Assembly (NCBI GenBank): GCA_030737835.1
Contig: JAUJYN010000024.1
Location: 1,821,974 to 1,885,973 of the forward strand
Source: Acorus gramineus
Lineage: Eukaryota; Streptophyta; Magnoliopsida; Acorales; Acoraceae
Length of the DNA stretch: 64,000 bases
Direction: 5' to 3'
In this document: one piece after another, positions 1 to 12,181 of the stretch
Layout of the letters: each line of letters begins with the position of its first letter
Position numbering within the stretch: the first letter of the stretch is position 1
Translations under genes and position numbers: made by a program
The notes under the pieces: model-generated
Databases searched by the model: none
Told to the model about the DNA's origin: nothing
Seen by the model: the letters and a program-made list of their open reading frames with translations, nothing else

Positions 1-1102
1 CCAGGTTTTGTACCAACGTGGCAACGCTGTCTAATTGTAACATCTTTGTAATTGGTCACGCCAAAAGGGAAAGTCTTAAAGAAAATGAAAAAAAAAAACT
101 AATTCTTTAAAGTGTAACTGAGTGTTTCCTACTTGCATCATATTAATTTATATGTTCATGTTGCTGTTTTAACATATTGCAAATGTGAGATTTGTTCAAA
201 GGTTGTTTAGAAAGCAATAATGCAGCTGCTGGTTTTATGTGATTAATCAATTTCAAATTTGAAGTTTATGTTTAACCATTTAATTTGCTTTATGGTTCAA
301 CTATCTGATTTGCTTCTCATGATAAATGATTATTTCGTCAGCACCCTTGAATGTGGTGAGGTGAATGATTAATTTGATGAAATCTTACCACACAACATGA
401 AACTAAGGGGATAGGAGCATTAAAGCAAAAGTAAAGTAATACATATTAAAATGGGAGTGCACTAGTCGTCTCATCTAAGGTCTGGGAAATTCATTGTGTA
501 AGAGCTATAGAAGTTATTTTGAAGGATGGTAAATTGAAGATCGGGGAGTACATTTTCCAGGTTTTTTTTTTTTTTTGTGTGTGTTGGTTGGGGGCGCCGG
601 GTGGGGCGTTAATTTTTGCTTTCTGTTTTTTTTTTTTTTTTCTTTGGGTATCTGTTTATACATGTTATTCAGACAGTAGAATCATCTACTGTTTTTGAAT
701 TCCTCTTTCTTCTTTATTTTTTTCCCTATGGATCTGTAACCCATCACCCCAATCAGTGCAATGAATTTGGTGCTAGAGTTCCTGCCATTTCTCAAAAAAA
801 ATAAAAAGTACGAGTTTTTCAGTCTCAGATATGAATGTGAGTAGGACAGAGATCTGAGACCTGGTGGGTATTTCTGTGATTGTACTGATGGCTGATTACA
901 GGCATCTTTTTTTAAAAAAAATTTCCGATTAGTACATGTTTTTGTTTTTAGTTATTTTCATTCATTGTCTTCTCATTATTCAGTGTAACATATGCCCATA
1001 TGTTGTCTTCTCATTATTGGTTGTCTGCGCATGATTCATTGCTTCTCCAATGTTTGTTTGTTTGTTATTTTGTGTGCCTCTTAATTATCATCGGTTTTAT
1101 AG
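1..1102 (+). other. Intron or upstream part of the ABT1/ESF2-like gene, no exon recognised
   Basis: This AT-rich stretch has poly-T runs near 561-576 and 627-641. I searched for the RRM peptide expected just before the first visible exon and did not find it. It is probably intron. Confidence 0.5.
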
Positions 1103-2911
1103 GCGGGAAGAGGAAGTCATCATTTTATTATGATCTCTGGAACATCAAATATTTAAGTAAATTTAAGTGGGATGATCTCAGTGAAGAAATTGGTATGCAC
1201 CTTCGTTAATCGCCTTGTCATATTTGCATAGATGAATGATACGTTACTGACTTGAGTGGCTTATGTAGCTTTCAAGAAAGCTACCAGAGAGCAAAAGCTT
1301 GCGCTGGAGATTTCTGCTGCTAAAAGGGAACGTGATTTCTACCTGTCCAGGGTGGATCGGTCTCGTGCCTTGAAGGCTATAACAGAGCGTGTCGAGAAGG
1401 TATGTGTACCATCTTATGAGACTCCTTTTGGCAATGTGTTCCCCCTGGTGGATTTTCTATTCTCGTGCTTGATCTTGCCTCTCCAGTGATGAAAATTTTC
1501 CATTTTAATGAAAATTTGTTGTGCTGGTAGTGATGATGATGGTGGGAAATTAAGATCCTTTTTTTCCTCTCAATTCTGGTTATTTAGGTAGCTAAATAAT
1601 GTACGCAGCAAATCAGTCAAGTCCTATAAATGAATAGATAAGGTTACTTTATCTTTTAGTCAAAGGTGGTGTCCACCAATTTTAATTAAATTGATAAACT
1701 ACTTGAAACAAATGGTAATAGAGAAATAAAGAAGAGAAACTGAGCCAATGATGGTTCATAAGCAAAAAAGTCGAATCCTATAAGTGAACAGATGAGGTAA
1801 TTTATTTTTAGCCTAAGGTAGTGTCCACCAATGTTGTTAACTTGATGACCTACTTGAAACAAATGATAATAGAGAATAAAGAAGAAAAAAATAGTCAATG
1901 AATGGTTCATAAGCAATGTACCACTCCTCTGCACTACACTCTTCGGATATTACTCTACTAGGAAGAATCCTAAATAACTTTTTTATTTGTTTCTATAAAT
2001 TCTTATGAGAAAACGTGGGTGTCCATGAAGAACTTTTATTAAGATTCGGGGATACAACTTCTTGAAAAAAAGGTCACAGGTGGGTAATCTGCTCTGAAAG
2101 ACTTTACAAAGGAGAAATAGGAGAGGAAGATAGAAGAATGATGGGAAGAAGTCAAAACATCTAGCACTAACTTCCCCCACTTTGCAAAATGATATACAGA
2201 AGTGGCCCCAGTACAATTACAACTCCAAATCTCCAATCCATTAGAAAGCTGAACATTGTTCTCCGTAGATTCTCAAAATGAGTAATACAACCTCCAAAAA
2301 TCACTTCATTTCTTGGTGGTAAACTCCCTCCTTTTTGTGTTCCTATCAGTTTATGGAAGATTAATATCAGTCTCAATTATTCATGTCCATGTAATTTTGA
2401 CTTGTTTCCAGAAAATATTATATTCATTTTATTCGTACAAATGCTGTTCTTGTAGTTACAATCCAAATTAAATTTTCATATATTATTCTCACAAGTTATA
2501 TGATTGATGTAAGAAAATGGAGATAGTTTGAAGTGGTAGCAGAAATATTCAAAAAATGTTTACTTTTATGAAGACAATGACTATTTTGTTCTTTTTTTCT
2601 TCTTGTTTGTTTTTTAACTGACACACTGATTTGTTGGGCAGAGGAAGAAAATTGAAGCTTCAGATCCAAACAATAGTAATCCACCTGAAACCGAGGAACC
2701 CAAGTTCGTTCGCCAGATCCCACAGACACGACCAGTCGATGATAATAATGGTCAGAGAAAAAAACCGAAACTCTCAAAAGACATTTTGGCAGGGGTGAGA
2801 TGTCTCTCTCTGCTATCATTTACATAACATTAGTCTTCGATGTTTATTCAATTCTTAGTTCCACTTGTCTTGATTTTCTTGTTGCAGATATTCGCTAGCT
2901 CTCATTCGTGA
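1103..2911 (+). CDS. ABT1/ESF2-like pre-rRNA processing protein, last four coding exons (5' exons outside window)
   Basis: The coding exons read 1103-1192, 1269-1399, 2642-2794 and 2888-2911 (stop TGA 2909-2911). All have GT-AG borders and join in frame. The joined peptide contains the blocks SSFYYDLWNIKYLSKFKWDD and EQKLALEISAAKRERDFYL, then a Lys/Arg-rich tail ending LAGIFASSHS. These blocks are the signature of the C-terminal half of the ABT1/Esf2 family, RRM proteins of the nucleolar small-subunit processome that act in 18S rRNA maturation. The RRM itself would be encoded upstream, and I could not find it in bases 1-1100, so the gene is cut by the window edge. The first exon starts in mid-codon (a G carried from the preceding exon). 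Reading through the third exon without splicing gives a different short tail, but the spliced tail fits the family better. The third intron (1400-2641) carries a tandem duplication. Confidence 0.85.
1623..1919 (+). repeat. Tandem duplication inside the third visible intron of the ABT1-like gene
   Basis: Two adjacent diverged copies start near 1623 and 1777, a period of about 154 bp. Both contain CCTATAARTGAAYAGAT, GTGTCCACCAAT and ATGGTTCATAAGCAA. Confidence 0.8.
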
Positions 2912-5900
2912 TTTTGCAACTGGTCACCTAGGAAAGCTGAAGTGAGTAGTCTGGATGCCAGACTTAATGTGCTCATTGTGAGTCCTCTTTGAATTATCTT
3001 CACTAGGGCAGTTGTACTGAATGGTGTATAAATGTCTCTCATCTATTTATGTTATATACATGTTAAATTTTTATAGTCATAACTGCCAGTTTGATTTGCA
3101 GATTCTCTGAATTCAACCGGCAAAAAAATGAAGTGACCTTGTATGTGTGAGTTCATTAATTGACAAATTTTTAGTTTGTATGTTGTATTTTTGTGGATTA
3201 TATACGGTAATTGATATATGGTATCAATTTTTTGTTTAAGTTGAGCTACTCAAAGAAAACCTTGCACATTCTAATGTGAACACAAGTGATAGATTTTGAC
3301 GATGTTTATCTAATCGAAATTTATCTATGTTTGTCCATGCTTTCAACATTTTATGCCTGTCTAACAGGTCTTATTAATACATACAAAAAATATAGAAGCT
3401 GTTAATTGCATGTCTGACTGTGTTAGACAAATTTGAATTTCAAACTTCCAAGATAGTGAAGGATTTTTTTTTTTTTTTTTGTGAACATTGAAGGATTGTA
3501 GACATTAATACACACTGGAGTTTATTTATGCCAAACAAAGTCAGGCCATATCTGTTAAAGTGGCACTGATACATATGACATTTCTAATAGAAATGTACTC
3601 TACTTGTGAGTGTATACTTTTTTTATTATTAAAAATATAACAGTGAATCGAACTGAAGCCCTACTGAATAAAACTGAACAATGTATAAATGAAAGTGTAC
3701 AATGTATGAAATGAATTGAATTATGTTGAATTGAGCTGAACAATATATGAATTGAACTAAAGTATTTATTAATCAAAGAATCAAATTGAAGTAATTATGA
3801 ATCAAATGAATGAATTAAACTGAAACACTCTTGAATCGAATTGTACAATGAATGAATTGAACTAAAGTACGCTAGAATAAAAATAGACAATGAATGAACT
3901 GGAAAACTCTTGAATCTATCAGAACAATTAAATGAATGATTTGCAATGCGTATAAATCATATTAAACAATAAATGAATCAAACTGAAACACTGTGAATCG
4001 AATTAAACAATGTAAATTCAACTGAACAATGAATGAATGGAATTGAAGTGTCAGAAAGGAATTGAAGTGTCAGAAGTTCAATTGAACAATCCGCCAATCA
4101 TAAAAATGTATAATATATTGTCGAATGTGTTACATTTACATTTATTGGATCAATAATGATTTTTAGCCCTGAGGTGGCAAAATTGAAATACATATAATAC
4201 CTCCCTCTCTAATTAATTGTTTTAGTATTTCATAACCTCTCCCATTAATCCCAAGGTAGTTATGATCTGTGATATTTTTCTCATTTTTGAATTTTTGTTT
4301 TCAATGGGTCGTCCAAAACATTTACGATTGTCCATTTCTGTTTTCTGAATGAACAGGTGATAGGAAAACAAATATCAATTTCATTTTTTATTACATCTGG
4401 TCCGTGTATACGTGGTGAATTCTCGATTTTATTCTTCCTTGCGATCTGATTCTGGTGCAATCAGAAATTGATACATCCTGGTTAGGTTTTTCGAATCTCA
4501 AAAATTACAAGATTTTGCGATTTTTTAGTTTTGAAATTCAGATGGATTGGTGGATTTGAAAATAAACATCGAATTTTATTTTTGTTTCAGTTCGATCGGT
4601 GGAGAAGAGAAGAATTTTGATTCATTTAGTTTTATTTTTTACCAGTTTGTGGTTCAAACAATGGCGATCCATTCAGGCAAGTGCTTTTTCGATTTGAATA
4701 CATTATTTTGATTTTGATTTTTCGTCATTCCTTTGAATCATCATATACATGTATTGAATCTAAATTTTATTTTAAATTTAGATACATGGCATGTATCTTG
4801 ATTTATATGCATTGCTGTGTACCAGGTATGATATGTACAATCGTTTATGATTGTGTGTTTGTGTATAATTATGCATAATGTGTCATTCATCATATTTTTT
4901 AGCTTTGTATCATTATTATTCGACTCATTCAGATTCAAGATTTTCAAATACAGTGCACATTCACTTAAATAGAATGCGTATTTGTTAAAATTCCAGATAC
5001 ACCTGTATCTGAATTTGAATTCCACCCCATTTTTTGAAGGTTGTTATTTTTATTTTTATGGATTTGATTAATGTATAGCTGATTAATATTTAATTACTTA
5101 TTGTTGATATTTTGAAGACCTTTTATGAATTTTCTGTGCAGTTCTCAGTAGCATGTAGACCATATTTATTCATTTGGATTTTCATATACATTATTGTATC
5201 TTAATTGATAACATGTGGTTGATGTTCTTTCTTTTCACTAAGCAGTGATGGTGTTTTTGTGGACACATGTGATTTGTCGAAGGAATTGTTTGTTGTGGTT
5301 GATCAGCAAAATGTAGAAGAGATTGTAGCTTGCGCATATCTTCATAATCTGTGTCTGTATCTCCGGCAAACGCATTCAGGAGCTGTTGTTTTACAATTGG
5401 AGCATTTGAAATCTTCTTTGTACAAAAAAAGTTTTTGGTTTGATGTAAATTCATTTTTCCTTTAAGGAAAATTAATACTCTTGTTTCCTCATAAGAAATA
5501 TGCACACGAGAAAACCCTAAACAATCGAAAAATATAAATTCATTTTTCCTCTAATCTAGATACACTGGGAGACGAAAACAATGTATCAGAAACAATTTAT
5601 AATATATCAGAGATTAATGACATGCTTCCAAACCAAAAAAAAAAAAAAAACAATTCAGATACACAAATTTTTTTTTGATACAGATGCATGTATCTGAATC
5701 ACTGATTTCAAATCATTTTTTTTTTTTTTGGATTTCAGATGCAAGTATCTGAAACAATGATTCTTCAAATGGATATTAGATATCTGAAACAATGATTCTT
5801 CAAATTAATATGAGTCCACTTAAGGAAATCGTTTCATATATGATTTTGAAAATTAGATATTTCGTCTAATAAGAAGTGCAAAAAAAAAAAAAAAGCACGA

Positions 5901-6200
5901 CCTGTTTATCAAATACAATCTACCTGTTTATTTCGCCAAAAAAAAAAACGCGACGGTGAAATGTCGATTGTGGAAAGAAATATGTCCTTTTTTCTTCGCC
6001 ATTATTGACGATTTGTTGGGGAAGAGAATCAGATAGCCTAATTTTTTTCCTTTTTCTCATTCGTATGGTTTCGCCGAAATCTGAACCCTCAAATTCAAAT
6101 TTTTTAGAAATATGTTACGTCAGGGAGAGGATTTAATGGTGTTGCCCTTTGTGGGATTTAGTTACGAGGTTTAATGAGGATATTAATTAGTTGGAGCCAA
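2912..6200. other. Intergenic DNA without a recognisable gene
   Basis: This is AT-rich sequence downstream of the ABT1-like gene. Small reading frames at 4681-4878 and 5191-5505 resemble nothing I know. A purine-rich stretch around 4590-4680 looks like a 5' leader with an ATG at 4661, but no coding sequence follows. Several homopolymer A/T runs occur (for example near 3464, 5634 and 5881). Confidence 0.6.
3640..4095. repeat. Degenerate minisatellite of GAATtGAACTgaaCAATGAA-type units
   Basis: Short units such as GAATCGAACTGAA, GAACAATGAATGAA and AATTGAAGTGTCAGAA recur with drift across about 450 bp. Spacing is irregular (roughly 20-45 bp). There is no coding potential. Confidence 0.65.
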
Positions 6201-6210
6201 TTTTTAAAAG

Positions 6211-6884
6211 GGAAAAATAATCTTAACTCCCTGAAATCTTCTTAAAATCACAAAAAGTCCCTCTAAAATATGAAAATCTTCCTAGGTCGTCATAAAGTGT
6301 ATATGGTTAACGAATTTAGTCCTCCAGTCAAGAGTATATTGAAATAAGTCATCAGAAACTTACTAAAATTGGATTAAGTCCCTACAAACTTTATAAAATC
6401 AGATTTACTTTTTTTGTAAGACAAAAATATCCCCGTCATTTTTCAACATCCCCATCTCCTGAAATGTCATCCTCAACTGTAAAAAAAAAATCCATCGAAC
6501 CTCATTTGATCTACAAAATTAAATTATTTTTCAGCATTTTCACTTCCTCAATTTCATTATAGAGACTGAATAAAAAAAAAATTATAGTTTCATCAACTCC
6601 ATCACAAAATGAGAAAATAATTTAAAAATTAAATCAAAATTCTATAACACATTCTCAACTCAAAATTACTGGCAATAAAAAGTATAACACCTTGATTATA
6701 AAACTATAATTTGTTTAATAAAATTTAAATAAATCAGTATATATTTTTAGATAATCGCAGGGATTTTTTATGATTTTAAGAAAATTTAAGGGACTTAAGA
6801 CGATTTTTAAATTTCACGGAGACTTTTTTCGATTTTCAAAATTTTCAGGGAGTTATATCAATATTTTCCAACAAAGAAAATAAA
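6211..6884. mobile_element. Foldback/MITE-like element of about 0.67 kb
   Basis: The left end GGAAAAATAATCTTAACTCC is matched, inverted, by the segment ending at 6869 (reverse complement GGAAAATATTGATATAACTC). Further inverted matches lie inside, where phrases like AGTCCCT on the left face AGGGACT on the right. A direct repeat TTTTAAAAG (6202-6210 and 6885-6893) flanks the structure and may be the target duplication, but the right repeat sits about 15 bp outside the matched terminus, so the exact right end is uncertain. Confidence 0.6.
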
Positions 6885-7189
6885 TTTTAAAAGGGTATAA
6901 CTGTAATTTACCATGCATGGTTAGGGTTAACTACGTATCTGGTTAGTTATAGGGACTAAAATAAATATAGTCTGATAAGATAAGGATTTGAATGAGTTTA
7001 TCAATTTTAAAAGAATTTTTTATTTTGCTTTTCATAGGGAGCTACATCCCAATTATAAATACATTAAAGTTACATGAGTTGGTACAAGGAACCCACAAGC
7101 TGGGTTCTTTTGACGGACCTACAAGCTAGCCGAAATGGATCCAAGTCTGGCTGACCCATGGTTCAGGGCCCGGGTCCAATAACGAGGTC

Positions 7190-7217
7190 TGGGCCCTCGA
7201 CACGTCAATCCGGCCCA
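7190..7217 (+). promoter_or_regulatory. Site II (TGGGCC) promoter motifs of the cp31-like gene
   Basis: TGGGCC at 7190-7195 and its reverse GGCCCA at 7212-7217 lie 170-195 bp before the ATG. Site II elements are bound by TCP factors and are common in promoters of nuclear genes for organelle and ribosome proteins. They are followed by a CT-rich leader (7300-7384). The match is visible; the function is inferred. Confidence 0.5.
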
Positions 7218-7384
7218 ACCCGTCCGGGTTTCGGACCCAAGACAAAAAAGCAAGGGGCGCTTCGAATGTGAACCACATCACATAATAGTGTTTTGTGGCC
7301 TCTCTTTCTAAACTCTCCCTCCTCTCTCAAACCCAACCCTCCCTTTCCCCCACCCTCACCTTATCCACCCTCCCTCACTCTCCA

Positions 7385-10300
7385 ATGGCGGCTTCGACCC
7401 TCTTCAAGCCCACCATTTCCATGGCGGACGCCTGTCTCACCATCTCCCTCCTCCCCGCCAAACCCCACTTCCTCTCCCTCCCCTCCTCCTCCAATCCAAG
7501 ACTACCCACCTCTCTCTCCCTCTCCAAGCGACCCCCTTTCGTCCCTCTCGTCGCCAGGACCGAGTTGGGTCAGGAGGGTTTTGATTGGGACGGCGAGGCC
7601 AAGCCTCTGGAGGGGGAGGCGCAGTTGTCTGATTGGGAGGGGGTAGGGGAGGCGTCTGATGTTGGTGGGGCTGTGGCGGTGGCGGATCCGGAGGGAGGAT
7701 TGGAAGAGGATGAGGTGGAGGAGGAGAGTTATGTGGAGCCTCCGGAGGAGGCGAAGCTCTTCGTGGGGAACCTTCCTTACGACCTCGACAGCGAGAGGCT
7801 CGCCGCGCTCTTTGATAAGGCTGGCGTGGTCGAGGTCGCCGAGGTGATTTGAATAGAAGAAGAAGAACGAAAAAAGCCTTGATTTTTAAGAGTTTTATTG
7901 ATTTGGGTCTCTCTTTTTTTTGTTGTTGTTTCTTGATTGTTGGAATTGGTTTTGTGTTGTTTATGGGTTTTGGTTTTTTGGGTTCTTGAGTTCTTTTTTT
8001 TTTTAATGATTTTTTTTTTCCTGGATATTTGAATTTTGAGAGCTGGTGGGTCTTGAGCTTGCTTTCTGTATCTGTGCATGTTTTTTTTATATTATTTTCT
8101 TATTATTGAACTTTTCTTTGCAGTAAGGTTTTTATTGGGGGTATTGGGCGTTTGAATTGAGAAGCTTAAGAGTATAAATCTCTTTAAATGAATTGGAGTG
8201 GACAGGTTTATTTTGTGTTGTTTTTCATGATGAGTGTTAATATGACAGGGCTGTTGTGCAAAACTGGAGTATTTTGAATGTTTGCATTGTTAAACATGAT
8301 CTTCCACCATATGTGATTTATGGTTGGTAAATGTTTCATAAGGCAGGTGGTACTGCCAACTTGTGAGCGGAATATGATTTTTGAGATGCTGATATTACTT
8401 GATCATGTGTAGGTTATTTACAATAGAGAAACGGATAGGAGTCGTGGATTTGGATTTGTTACAATGAGCACGATTGAGGAAGCAGAGAAAGCCGTGGAGA
8501 TGTTCAACCGTTATGTAAGTTTCTCATTAAGTTTATACTGCTATTCATTTCTCTGACTTTTCTATAAATGGCTAGTAAAAGTGATTCTAAATAATGCTCT
8601 TTGAAGATTTCCATGTAAATGGATTTACTTTTTGTGTGGTATAAAACATACCTAGGGTCTCAACTAATGCTTTGGGTTGGCTTTGTTGATGATAAAATCA
8701 ATTGTATGGTAGGAATTTTTTTCCTCATCAGTTTGGCCTTTTGGATTAACAGTGGTCTTCTTCTTTTGTAACATATTCATTGATTCAAATGTCATTCCAT
8801 TTGACTTTTACAGAACAGTGTGGGCTGTTCTGTTGTAGGCTGTGGTTAAGAGTTCTGTTATTTATGTAGAAGCGTAGTTAAGAAGAATCAAACATTCATG
8901 CTAAAGATAATGAGGTTTGTTATTAATTGGGAATCTCATTTAATTTTTTATTCAATTGTTCACACACGCATAAAAAACTTTTTTGGATTATGTTATTATT
9001 TTTTTGGAAATACTAATTGCTAAGTAGTGATTTGACATTGTATGGAGTTCTAAGTTGACACTTGACAGACAGTATTCTTATGTACTATGTGAACTTTTTA
9101 TTGCACTATTCAAAAAATAGATATCACTGATCATTTGAAAAAATGGTAATGAAAGAGTGGGATGGAATTAGCAGATTAAACATCTCTAGGCTTTATGACT
9201 GTCCAATGGATTTTCACGTGAGCCTATATGCTTTTTCTTTTTGGCTCTTAAGGAAACATTGATAAAGTAGATGTTAATAACATGACATGAAGGTTGAGAA
9301 ATTGTCTAGCAAACCTTCTAGAGTTGTTTAAGAAAACTATACAGTGCACATGTTTGGATGACTGATTTATCGCAACTAGGTGCATAATGGTAATTGTACG
9401 GGATATCAAATAGTTTACATATATCTCAGTTCATATACTTTTTTTTTTTTTTTTTTGAAAATGTTGAATTTCATATTCTTTTGGCATCTCTCTGTTCATG
9501 TCCATACCCATGCATGTCTGCATCTCTCTGTTCATGCCATTTGGAAATGATTCTTCTCCAAAGGTGATTCCTAGCGAAATATGATTCTTGGGTTAGATTT
9601 TAAGTAGATTTTGTATGTGTATTTTTGTAATCAAATAATTAGATTTAACGGAGAGCAAAACAAATTGAATTTTGTATTTTGGAAATTCACATATGGAATT
9701 GTAAGCTCCTTGGGATCTGTTTTTCCACCAAGATACACAAATAAAAGTTGGAAATCTATTTTCTAAAATCTGCACCCATTGAACCCGTTTGGAACTGATT
9801 CCTGCTAAACTGATTGCCCAGAAATCAAAAGCTGGCGGAAATCGCATCCAAACAAGGGCTTAATAGTCAGTTTTCTGTGGGTTTGGGGATGGGTGGAAGG
9901 GAAATGAGAGGGGAGGGGGGAGAGGGTTCGTGGATTTTTTTTTTTGAGGGTAGACCACTGCTACCCTGATTTTATATCACAAAAACCAAAGTTACAAGCA
10001 TCCGAAAGTTCTTGGACTTCTTTCATGAAAATATTGATTATGTGGAGTCAATATTTTTCATTTCCTAAAACAAAAGCACTCTCTTGTCTCCTTTTAACTT
10101 GCATTTTGTTTATATAAATTCATCCTATCAGTGTTCCTGGGCTAAGGCACCTTTGTCCTTCCAACCTTTTTCTAAATGACCCAGACCTTGAACAACCAGG
10201 TTTTCCCTTGCCATAGTATATATGAAATCAACAGCTCTGTTTACTTATTATAATTCCTCTCTAACAGGACATTGCTTTTATAATTCAGTCTTCATTTCTT

Positions 10301-12181
10301 CTTATAGTAGCATGTATAGGATTTGTAGGATTGTTATCCAGGGAATACATGCTCTTTTAAGGTCAAGTGGGATGAGATGATGGCATTTTATTTTTTCTTT
10401 TCATGTGATCCATTTCTTGGAGAACTATGGACCATTGTGTCTAAAGGGATATTTATACATGAGTCCATGACACAATTTTCAGATTTACTTATTCTGAGAT
10501 GCAGAAGCATCAATTTCTCGCATCCTTGAAATGTGGGATGATGGATGGATGACTGTAGGAATTGATTTGTGCTAATGCAAATGGTCTACTATTCTGTACA
10601 GCATTGTCTTGGTTTATTTCATGAATATGGTGAGTAGGAAAAAGACTTATTTGTGCTAAATAAATAAATAAATAATATTTGTATCTTTTGAAGCCATAAA
10701 AGATAGAACAGGCCTTTCACCATAATCATGCATCATAAGTTATGTATAACTAAATGCCCATGTAAACAGCAACATCCTAGTGTATGCTTGTATACGGATG
10801 CGAGGCAACATGGCTCTTCCAAAATGTGTCACTTAAGACAACCTTTTTATTGGCTGTTATCATTATTTACTCAACCTTTTTACTGGCTGTTATTATTATT
10901 TATTTTTTTCCAATTTGAAGGAGAATCATGTGATCATGTTTTGATTCACATGTTTAATTCAGCTATAAGGAATTGATACTGGTTTGTTTGATGATGTTGC
11001 TCAATGAATTTCTCTTGATAGACTGCCTGTTTGACTGTGTATTATCATTAACTGGTTAAAGATCATCCTTCACAGACTACTGAAATTTCTCAAAATCTTT
11101 TCTCAAGTAATTGTCATCAGGATCTTTTTTTGTATATTTCTCCTTTTTTTTGGTAGAGCACAGCGTCACGCCATTACAAAACTACATTATCATACAATGA
11201 CATCATAGTATGCAATTTTAAAGAATGAACTTGAAAAATATGTTGTACAATTCAAATTCCCACCAGGTAATGGAATCTAGAGCATATAACTCAGTATGGA
11301 AACTAATGGTCATAGTAGCTGTTGTTTGCCTTGATATTTTACGTCCAAAATTGATATGAATTCCCTTGCTTTGCAACAGGATGTCAATGGCAGGCTTTTG
11401 ACCGTGAACAAAGCGGCCCCAAGAGGATCCCAACCAGAACGTATCCCTAGGTCGTTTGAGCCCTCTTTTAGGCTCTATGTTGGGAACCTGCCATGGCAGG
11501 TGGACGATGCACGCTTGGAACAGGTGTTCAGCGAACATGGCAAGGTGGTTGAAGCTAGGGTTGTCTATGACAGGGAGACTGGACGTTCACGTGGGTTTGG
11601 GTTTGTAACAATGACCTCAGAGACTGAGTTGAATGACGCAATCGCCGCCCTTGATGGCCAGGTAGGACTAAAACCCATGTTTTTAAACTCACACTTATAG
11701 AGGTGAATATGCTTTGATCATAATGTTTAGTATATTGAGGTTACGTTATATAAATCGAGAAAGTGGGTTAATTAAACTCGAGGTAGAACATGTTCCCCTC
11801 CTATGAAATCTGGATTGATGAAAAAGATTCTATCATTTTTGCAAAAAACTGCTATAACAGTAAGAACAACAATAAGAATAACAATGAAAAATAACAGTAA
11901 GAATAAAAGTAAGAATACCAATATAAATAAGAGTCAAGAGTAAGAATAGTTGGATAACAAATAGTAAAATAAGAATAGGAATAACGGTATGACAACAGTA
12001 AGTAAGAAAGAATAATAATAAGTTGATGCGACCCATTGGATACGAAAACAATATGGTGTGACAAGATCTCTTGGGGAAATTCTATTGTCATTTTCTAACT
12101 TTTATCATGCTACAGAATTTGGATGGAAGAGCAATCAGAGTGAATGTGGCTGAAGAAAGGCCACGACGCAACTCGTTTTAA
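7385..12181 (+). CDS. 31 kDa-type chloroplast ribonucleoprotein (two RRMs), four exons, complete
   Basis: The exons are 7385-7843, 8413-8514, 11380-11661 and 12116-12181 (stop 12179-12181), all in phase 0 with GT-AG introns, giving 302 aa. Residues 1 to about 60 are Ser/Pro/Leu-rich and basic, a typical plastid transit peptide. Residues 60-121 form an acidic Glu/Gly linker. RRM1 has RNP2 LFVGNL (125-130) and RNP1 RGFGFVTM (164-171). RRM2 has RNP2 LYVGNL (219-224) and RNP1 RGFGFVTM (258-265). The protein ends [14 protein letters not shown]. This layout is that of the cp31 class of plastid RNA-binding proteins, which bind many chloroplast mRNAs and act in transcript stability, 3'-end protection and C-to-U editing. 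The ATG at 7385 is chosen because the upstream in-frame stretch back to 7295 has no ATG. No damage is seen, so the gene is probably functional. Which paralogue it is (CP31A or CP31B type) cannot be decided. Confidence 0.93.
11853..12020. repeat. AT-rich minisatellite in the last intron of the cp31-like gene
   Basis: Degenerate units of the form AACAGTAAGAATAACAATA are repeated through about 170 bp of intron 3, ending about 95 bp before the last exon. Confidence 0.6.

Noticed and set aside
7293-7646. 117-aa Pro/Ser frame overlapping the cp31-like first exon
   Set aside because: Shadow of the true exon in another frame; the real frame carries transit peptide and RRM motifs.
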